Assembly (NCBI GenBank): GCA_944319935.1 | Contig: CALUFM010000001.1 | Span: forward strand, 124,001 to 188,000 | Length of the DNA stretch: 64,000 nucleotides | Origin: an uncultured Prevotella sp. | GTDB lineage: Bacteria; Bacteroidota; Bacteroidia; Bacteroidales; Bacteroidaceae | Direction: 5' to 3' | Shown: in pieces, positions 58,490 through 64,000 of the stretch | Layout of the letters: each line of letters begins with the position of its first letter | Position numbering within the stretch: the first letter of the stretch is position 1 | The notes under the pieces: model-generated | Told to the model about the DNA's origin: nothing | The model's database searches: none | What the model saw: only the letters and a program-made list of their open reading frames with translations | Program-made: the position numbers and the translations under genes

Positions 58490-61045
58490 TTATAGCCATT
58501 TCACATAACAGAAATCCTGACGGTGAGGCAGGTTTTCATTCTTTGGATACATCCTGATGCCAGTCTTGTATGTTCCAGCCTCTGAAGCTTCTATCGTTGC
58601 CTCAAAAGTATAGAGATTGCCTTCCTGCTTGATAAGCTTGAACGGGAACACATTCGATATTCTCTCTTCACCGTTCTTGTCAGTCGTAACAGAAACGAAC
58701 TCAAGTCCGACTGCGTCATTCAATCCCTGCTCATCGATTACAAACTTCAACTTATACAGCACGCCTGTCTCCATTCCCGAAGATGGCAATGTTGACTCTT
58801 TTGACACTACGGAAATAGAGTCCCAACGTTCGGCCACAGTCTCTTTCCACTGCGCAATGTCCTTGGCCAAGCGGTTGTCGTTGGCGGCAAGTTTCTTGAA
58901 GCGTGCCGCCTCTTTCACATAGAACTTGCTGTAATAATCGTCAAGCTGACGCTTCATCGTGTAATGAGGGGCAATCGTGGCTATAGAATTCTTTATAACC
59001 TTTATCCAACCTTCGCTGTAACCCTGCTCGTTCTTATCATAATACAACGGGATTATCTCGTTTTCAAGAAGTCCGTAGATTGTGGCAGCGTCCAACTGGT
59101 CTTGGTATCCTTGGTTCTTGTACGTGCGTTTCTCGGTCAAAGCCCATCCTGCGCCCTCGCGATAGCCCTCAAGCCACCAGCCGTCAAGCACAGACAAGTT
59201 GACAACGCCGTTCATTTCGGCTTTCTCGCCAGATGTTCCTGAAGCCTCAAGAGGGCGTGTCGGGGTATTCATCCAAATGTCAACTCCAGAAACAAGGCGA
59301 CGTGCGAGCTGCATGTCGTAGTCCTCAAGGAAGATTATCTTGCCAAGGAACTCAGGACGCTGGCTTATCTCAAATATTTTCTTTATCAAGCCCTGGCCTG
59401 CTCCGTCTGCAGGATGCGCTTTTCCAGCGAACAAGAACTGCACAGGATGCTCAGGGTTGTTTACAATCTTTGAAAGACGGTCGAGGTCGGTGAAGAGCAA
59501 GTGCGCACGCTTATATGTAGCGAAACGGCGGCAGAAGCCAATCATCAATGCATTCGGATTGATTTTCTCCAACAGTGACACCACACGTGCAGGGTCGCCT
59601 TGGTTCTTCAACCATGTTTCACGGAACTTGTCACGTATGTAATCTGTCAGCTTCTTCTTCAAGGCCATACGTGTATCCCAAATCACATTGTCAGGCACAT
59701 TGTAAATGGAATGCCATATCTTTTCATTGCTCTGGTCTGACATGAAAGCCCCGTCAAAATATTGCGCGTAAAGCTTTCTCCACTCGGTAGCGGCCCATGT
59801 GGGGAAGTGGACTCCGTTGGTGACATAACCCACATGGTTTTCCTCCGGGTAATAACCCTTCCATATTCCGGAGAACATCTTCTGGCTCACCCATCCGTGC
59901 AGCTTGCTTACGCCGTTGACTTCCTGACAAGTGTTGCAAGCGAATGTTGACATGCAGAACTTCTCATTATGGTCATCCGGGTTTGTGCGTCCCATGCCGA
60001 TGAACTCATCCCATGTTATGCCAAGTATTGAAGGATAGCCCCCCATGTACTTGCCAAAAAGACCTTCGTCAAAATAATCGTGGCCGGCAGGAACCGGTGT
60101 ATGTACTGTGTAAAGCGAAGATGCACGCACAAGCTCAAGAGCCTGGTTGAAAGTCAGTCCTTCCTGAACATAATCACAAAGGCGTTGCAAGTTGCAAAGT
60201 GCGGCATGTCCTTCATTGCAATGATATACGTCTTTCTTTATTCCGAGCTTTTTCAAGGTAAGGATACCGCCCATACCCAACAGTATTTCCTGTTTCAAAC
60301 GGTTTTCCCAGTCGCCTCCATAAAGAGAGTGGGTTATCGGCTTGTCGAAATCTGAGTTCATTTCATTGTCTGTATCAAGCAGATACAACGAAATGCGGCC
60401 AACATTCACACGCCAAACGTATGCGTGAACAAGATAGTTTGCATAAGGGACATCAACGACAAGCGGGTTGCCTTCAGCGTCAAGCTGACGCTCTATGGGC
60501 AGTGAATTGAAGTTCTGCGCCTCGTAGTTGGCTATCTGCTGGCCGTCCATGCTCAACGACTGCTTGAAATATCCATAACGATAAAGGAAACCGACAGCGC
60601 ACATGTCCACATTGCTGTCTGACGCTTCTTTCAGGTAATCGCCGGCAAGCATGCCCAAACCGCCCGAATATATCTTCAACACTTGGTTGAGACCATATTC
60701 CATACTGAAATATGCGACAGAAGGACGCTTCTTGTCTGGCTTTACGTCCATATATTTGCGGAACAGTGAATAAACGTCCTTGACTTTTTTCATTAAGGCC
60801 TTGTCACGGACAATTTCTTCCATCCTGTCATAATTGATACGCTCAAGCAGAAGAACGGGGTTCTGACCGACTTCCTCATACAAGTCGCCACCGATGCTTC
60901 TCCACAAGTCTCGGGCTTCATAATTCCAAGCCCACCACATGTTGTGCGCCAATTCATCGAGGCATTTAAGCTGCTCCGGCAACCTTGATTTCACCGTCAA
61001 TTCCTTCCACTGGGGAGCATTGACGTAATCTGCTTTAATTTTCAT
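58490..61045 (-). CDS. alpha-glucan phosphorylase (GT35)
   Basis: Releases glucose-1-phosphate from glycogen or maltodextrin. It has 851 residues of the bacterial alpha-glucan phosphorylase subgroup (opening with a DUF3417-like N-terminal region, [20 protein letters not shown]). The PLP-lysine segment is [18 protein letters not shown], and EGHAALCNL and [12 protein letters not shown] lie earlier. It starts 27 nt after the glycogen synthase gene, so synthesis and breakdown are encoded by one unit. Confidence 0.93.
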   Translation of the reverse strand: MKIKADYVNAPQWKELTVKSRLPEQLKCLDELAHNMWWAWNYEARDLWRSIGGDLYEEVGQNPVLLLERINYDRMEEIVRDKALMKKVKDVYSLFRKYMDVKPDKKRPSVAYFSMEYGLNQVLKIYSGGLGMLAGDYLKEASDSNVDMCAVGFLYRYGYFKQSLSMDGQQIANYEAQNFNSLPIERQLDAEGNPLVVDVPYANYLVHAYVWRVNVGRISLYLLDTDNEMNSDFDKPITHSLYGGDWENRLKQEILLGMGGILTLKKLGIKKDVYHCNEGHAALCNLQRLCDYVQEGLTFNQALELVRASSLYTVHTPVPAGHDYFDEGLFGKYMGGYPSILGITWDEFIGMGRTNPDDHNEKFCMSTFACNTCQEVNGVSKLHGWVSQKMFSGIWKGYYPEENHVGYVTNGVHFPTWAATEWRKLYAQYFDGAFMSDQSNEKIWHSIYNVPDNVIWDTRMALKKKLTDYIRDKFRETWLKNQGDPARVVSLLEKINPNALMIGFCRRFATYKRAHLLFTDLDRLSKIVNNPEHPVQFLFAGKAHPADGAGQGLIKKIFEISQRPEFLGKIIFLEDYDMQLARRLVSGVDIWMNTPTRPLEASGTSGEKAEMNGVVNLSVLDGWWLEGYREGAGWALTEKRTYKNQGYQDQLDAATIYGLLENEIIPLYYDKNEQGYSEGWIKVIKNSIATIAPHYTMKRQLDDYYSKFYVKEAARFKKLAANDNRLAKDIAQWKETVAERWDSISVVSKESTLPSSGMETGVLYKLKFVIDEQGLNDAVGLEFVSVTTDKNGEERISNVFPFKLIKQEGNLYTFEATIEASEAGTYKTGIRMYPKNENLPHRQDFCYVKWL

Positions 61046-61072
61046 AATACGCTATTTTACCTTAAAATATTT

Positions 61073-62740
61073 TCATTTATTCTTGTCGCAACGCTCTTCC
61101 GCGCATTTCAGCGCGAAATCGTATGCTTCATAATAATACTTTATGAAATTGCTCCACAGAGCCTTGCGTGAAAGCTTTTCAGCATTTTCACGTGACTTTT
61201 TCACTTCTGCGGATGACAAAATTGAAAATTCGGCCACAGTATCCTTTATCCTGTCTGCGACCTCCGAATAATTGTAGTCTGTCCTGTGTATCACCTTTAC
61301 GCCATCGGTGATTTCACCACTATGGCCAAGCTCCGAATTAACCCAAAGGCCGAAACCTGCCAAATCAGACGTAATACAAGGAACTTTAAAGGCTATCGCT
61401 TCCAAAGGCGTATATCCCCACGGTTCATAATAAGAAGGATATATGCAAAGGTCATTGCCCAAAACGAGGTCGTAATACTTCATATTGAAGATGCCGTCGT
61501 CACCGTTGAGATAGCTTGGCAAGAATATCAGCTTGACATTGTCATCCTTACGGTTTTGCATGTCAAGGTATTTCAGCATGTCAAGCACGTTGTCGTGACT
61601 CATGTTGTGCAGCCAGTGCGTTATCATCGGAACGTGAAGCGGCGTGTCAAACTTCTGTCCCGACTTCAGGCGGTCAATCAAGTCCTGGCGTGGTTCCCCA
61701 ACCCATCCGGGCACATCAATGAAAGCAAGCACCTTCTTCTTCAGTCGGTTGTCACGCAGAAGACGGTTCATCGCCTCTATATATACGTCAACGCCCTTGT
61801 TCCTGAACTCGTAACGACCGCTCGTTGACACTATCAATGTCTCCTTGTCGTCAAATTCCACGCCCAATATTGCGTTGGCAACGTCAAACATTCGCTTGCG
61901 GGCGATGTTGCGTTTTCGCGTAAACTGCGCACCTTTCGGCACGAAGTCGTTTTCAAAACCATTAGGAAGAACAAAATCCACAGGCTTGTCAAGCAGCTCC
62001 TTGCACTCGTTTGCCGTTATCTCGCTAACCGTAGTAAAGCAATCAACATACTTTGCCGTCTGCTTCTCTATGGAATGTTTGCTCTGCATGTTAAGCTCCC
62101 AAGCCATCTGGTCGCCGTTATAAGCAAATAGGTAATCGTACAACGGCTTGTTGTTTCCTGCGATACTGCGGCCTATGCTCGTGGCGTGAGTGGTGAACAA
62201 GGTAGCCACTTGCGGTAGTTTGTTGTTGACATAAAGAAGCCCCAACCCAGTCATCCATTCATTGCCGTGATATACAACATGCTTTGTGTCATCAAGGTAA
62301 AAACCGTAAAAGCTTTCCACAACCTTCGCCGCACCATACGAGAACATCGACGCTTCATCATAGTCTCCATAAGCGTGAAGACTGTCTACCTGGTAATGCT
62401 CCCACAGCCACGTGTAAATTTCATTCTTATCCTTATAATACCGACTGAAATCCACCAATACGGCTATCGGAGTTCCGGGGACATTCCAACGCCCCACCCT
62501 TACTGACAAGCCATCGCTTTCTGCTTTCTTGCGCCAATCGGCAAAGAGCGTCTTGTCTTCATTAAAATACAGATTATTGGCTTCCGCCAGGTCAGGCCCT
62601 ATAAAAATGATTTTGTCGTGTAAAGCCTCTTGCAACGTCTTAGCCCTTGTTGAAAGGACCGTATATATACCTCCAACTTTATTGCATACCTCCCAACTCG
62701 ATTCAAAAATATAGTCGGGCATTAATAACCTTGTCGCCAT
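61073..62740 (-). CDS. glycogen synthase, animal/fungal type (GT3)
   Basis: Extends alpha-1,4-glucan from a sugar nucleotide. It has 555 residues with the GT3 signature WEVCNKVGGIYTVLSTRAK at the N-terminus, FTTHATSIGR, TVSEIT, and the catalytic Glu pair region PSYYEPWGYTPLEA. GT3 enzymes of animals and yeast use UDP-glucose; the bacterial GlgA (GT5) is a different family. The GT3 form is widespread in Bacteroidetes. First gene of a unit with the phosphorylase; a -7 element lies 30 nt upstream. Confidence 0.93.
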   Translation of the reverse strand: MATRLLMPDYIFESSWEVCNKVGGIYTVLSTRAKTLQEALHDKIIFIGPDLAEANNLYFNEDKTLFADWRKKAESDGLSVRVGRWNVPGTPIAVLVDFSRYYKDKNEIYTWLWEHYQVDSLHAYGDYDEASMFSYGAAKVVESFYGFYLDDTKHVVYHGNEWMTGLGLLYVNNKLPQVATLFTTHATSIGRSIAGNNKPLYDYLFAYNGDQMAWELNMQSKHSIEKQTAKYVDCFTTVSEITANECKELLDKPVDFVLPNGFENDFVPKGAQFTRKRNIARKRMFDVANAILGVEFDDKETLIVSTSGRYEFRNKGVDVYIEAMNRLLRDNRLKKKVLAFIDVPGWVGEPRQDLIDRLKSGQKFDTPLHVPMITHWLHNMSHDNVLDMLKYLDMQNRKDDNVKLIFLPSYLNGDDGIFNMKYYDLVLGNDLCIYPSYYEPWGYTPLEAIAFKVPCITSDLAGFGLWVNSELGHSGEITDGVKVIHRTDYNYSEVADRIKDTVAEFSILSSAEVKKSRENAEKLSRKALWSNFIKYYYEAYDFALKCAEERCDKNK

Positions 62741-62769
62741 TTACCTAATTACTACTGAATAAAAACGGC

Positions 62770-62778
62770 GCAAAGATA
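62770..62778 (-). promoter_or_regulatory. -7 promoter element of the glycogen unit
   Basis: Minus-strand TATCTTTGC, 30 nt before the glycogen synthase start; the nearest TTTTG is 14 nt upstream, too close for consensus. Confidence 0.5.
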
Positions 62779-63097
62779 ATAAAAAAATCGTCCAAAAACG
62801 CACATCTAAAAGGTAAAAATTCTCAAAACGGCCATTTTCTTGATTTATATAAACTCCGCAACTCCAACAAAATATTTTTTACAAAAGCGTCTTTTTGCAA
62901 ATGTCACACTTTGTTTGACATTCGGGAAACAAACTTACATTTTGATTTTTCGCCAACACTCATAGCGGCTTAATTTGCTAATAAAAACGATGCAGCACGA
63001 AAATAACAGGGAAAAATGCGGCCATACATAAACCTCTATGTATCAGAACGTTACACCGCGAACCGTCAAAACAACCCCGACTCGCCCACAGCAAAAG

Positions 63098-63207
63098 GCG
63101 CAAACAACAGTCTTTTGGAAGGCGAAAAGCGGCCTTTTGCAGCCTGGTTGACGGCTTTCCGCTTGCAGATATGCCACATTTTACAACAGCAAAAGCCATG
63201 TTTTTAA
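63098..63207. repeat. 22-nt periodic intergenic repeat array I
   Basis: Units start at 63098 (GCGCAAACAACAGT), 63120 (AGGCGAAAAGCGGCC), 63142 (GCCTGGTTGACGGC), 63164 (TGCAGATATGCCAC) and about 63186 (ACAGCAAAAGCC), 22 nt apart. It lies between the divergent glycogen synthase and clpC-like genes. In this 835-nt gap I see nothing else besides the two promoters. Confidence 0.6.
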
Positions 63208-63457
63208 AAGAACAAGCAGAAAATGCAGGACATTATTTTCCATGAAATGCCACAAAAAGGACATAAGACCGCTGTACATTCAACCTATTTTGACATTCCA
63301 CCACGAAATATTCCAAATAACAAAACGCCAATATTTTTCGACATTTAACGTCACTATGTCAGCATGGCGGCCGTAGAATCAACGAGCAGCGGCGATGCCT
63401 AAGCATGCGAATCCATAAAAACACGCAATTTATGTGATTAAAAATTATGGCACAATA

Positions 63458-63486
63458 TTTGTATAACAGAAAATGTGTATCTTTGC
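63458..63486 (+). promoter_or_regulatory. promoter of the clpC-like gene
   Basis: TATCTTTGC (63478-63486) with TTTG at 63458-63461; the 16-nt spacer is shorter than usual. It lies about 90 nt before the start codon. Confidence 0.5.
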
Positions 63487-63575
63487 AGCGGAAAACCCAT
63501 ACGCGAGCTACACTGCAAGAAACAAGGCTGAAAAATCGGCCATTGGGAACAAAACGAAAAGAGAGGGATAAGTAC

Positions 63576-64000
63576 ATGACCAGTCAATTTTCACCAAAAG
63601 TATCACAAATACTGGCGTTCAGCCGCGAAGAAGCGGCCAGGCTCGCCAGCAGGTCGGTAGGACCGGAGCATCTGCTGCTCGGCATCCTGCGCGACAAGAC
63701 CGGCCCAGTGCATGAACTATTTGTAAAATCAGACATTAATTTCCAGACCGTAAAAGACGAATTGGAACAAAAGGTGCGCGAAGAGGACATGTCTCAGCCG
63801 TTGCGCACACACGAGCTTGTACTAAACGAAAAAGCAAGCAACATACTGAAATTAGCTGTTCTCGAAGCACGTATACAGTCAACGCAAATGGTTGACGAGC
63901 AGCATTTGCTACTCGCAATACTGCATGACCACGTGAACAATGGAGCAAAAGAAGTACTTGAATTTAACAACATGAACTACGAAGACGCATTGACATATTT
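63576..64000 (+). CDS. clpC: ClpC-like Clp ATPase, N-terminal part, cut by the window edge
   Basis: The first 141 residues of a Clp/Hsp100 ATPase that unfolds substrates for ClpP. Both Clp N-domain repeats are visible: SREEAARLASRSVGPEHLLL near residues 12-31 and VDEQHLLLAILHD near 107-119. The Walker motifs lie beyond the edge, so ClpC versus another Clp_N protein is inferred from the N-domain only. ATG 63576 has GAGAGGGA upstream. A longer reading to the left is blocked by a stop. Confidence 0.8.
   Translation, partial: MTSQFSPKVSQILAFSREEAARLASRSVGPEHLLLGILRDKTGPVHELFVKSDINFQTVKDELEQKVREEDMSQPLRTHELVLNEKASNILKLAVLEARIQSTQMVDEQHLLLAILHDHVNNGAKEVLEFNNMNYEDALTY

Overview
The window reads as a chromosomal segment of a Bacteroidales bacterium, most likely Prevotella-like. 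Almost every transcription unit is preceded by a Bacteroidetes-type promoter (TTTG, 19-21 nt, then TAnnTTTG followed by C or T). The gene set points the same way: a short primary sigma factor, a Rho with a long acidic insertion, DAHP synthase fused at its C-terminus to chorismate mutase, a GldB-type lipoprotein, an animal/fungal-type (GT3) glycogen synthase, and DUF4295 beside rpmG. I see no phage, insertion sequence, integrase or CRISPR array; this is mostly core genome with one catabolic island-like operon.

Layout. 1-5.9 kb: a small membrane protein, a YihY/BrkB membrane protein, RNase P RNA, an HtrA protease, the primary sigma factor and a small exported protein. 6-9.2 kb: an AlaX-type editing protein, a cytoplasmic GH13 amylase and fabD. 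9.3-14.8 kb: an aromatic amino acid operon (pheA, aminotransferase, DAHP synthase/chorismate mutase, tyrA, an EEP-family gene) preceded by a Phe/Tyr-rich leader peptide and a mutually exclusive antiterminator/terminator. 15-21 kb: an AddB-like nuclease, then on the opposite strand gldB, a beta-helix lipoprotein and cdd. 21.3-28.9 kb: a DUF4861 protein and a five-gene operon (class I aldolase, sodium symporter, iron alcohol dehydrogenase, PdxA2-like dehydrogenase, DUF1537 kinase) that looks like a pathway for a four-carbon or related sugar acid. 29-38 kb: tRNA-Arg(TCT), a TlpA-like protein, rho, an ABC-F ATPase, engB, a SHOCT membrane protein and an NrtR-like Nudix protein. 38.4-43.7 kb: ffh, folD, a TPR gene and a four-subunit 2-oxoacid:ferredoxin oxidoreductase, all on one strand. 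44-46.6 kb: a copper module made of an HMA-AraC regulator and a P1B ATPase that lacks a recognisable N-domain. 46.7-58 kb: housekeeping clusters (HU proteins including an HU-membrane-LysM fusion, rimO, ftsY, DUF4295, rpmG, rpmB, pncC-like, tsaD, map, smpB). 58.5-62.7 kb: glycogen phosphorylase and glycogen synthase. The window ends inside a clpC-like gene.

The most unusual pattern is not a gene. Nine long intergenic gaps each carry a short array of degenerate repeats whose TGCAA-like start recurs every 22 nt, with a near-palindromic consensus close to TGCAAAAYACGGCCTTTTRC. They lie between divergent or head-to-tail units, upstream of promoters, and never in the convergent gaps. Other points of interest are the pheA attenuator, the sugar-acid operon with a palindrome over its promoter, the N-domain-less ATPase with direct-repeat operators, and the HU-LysM fusion.
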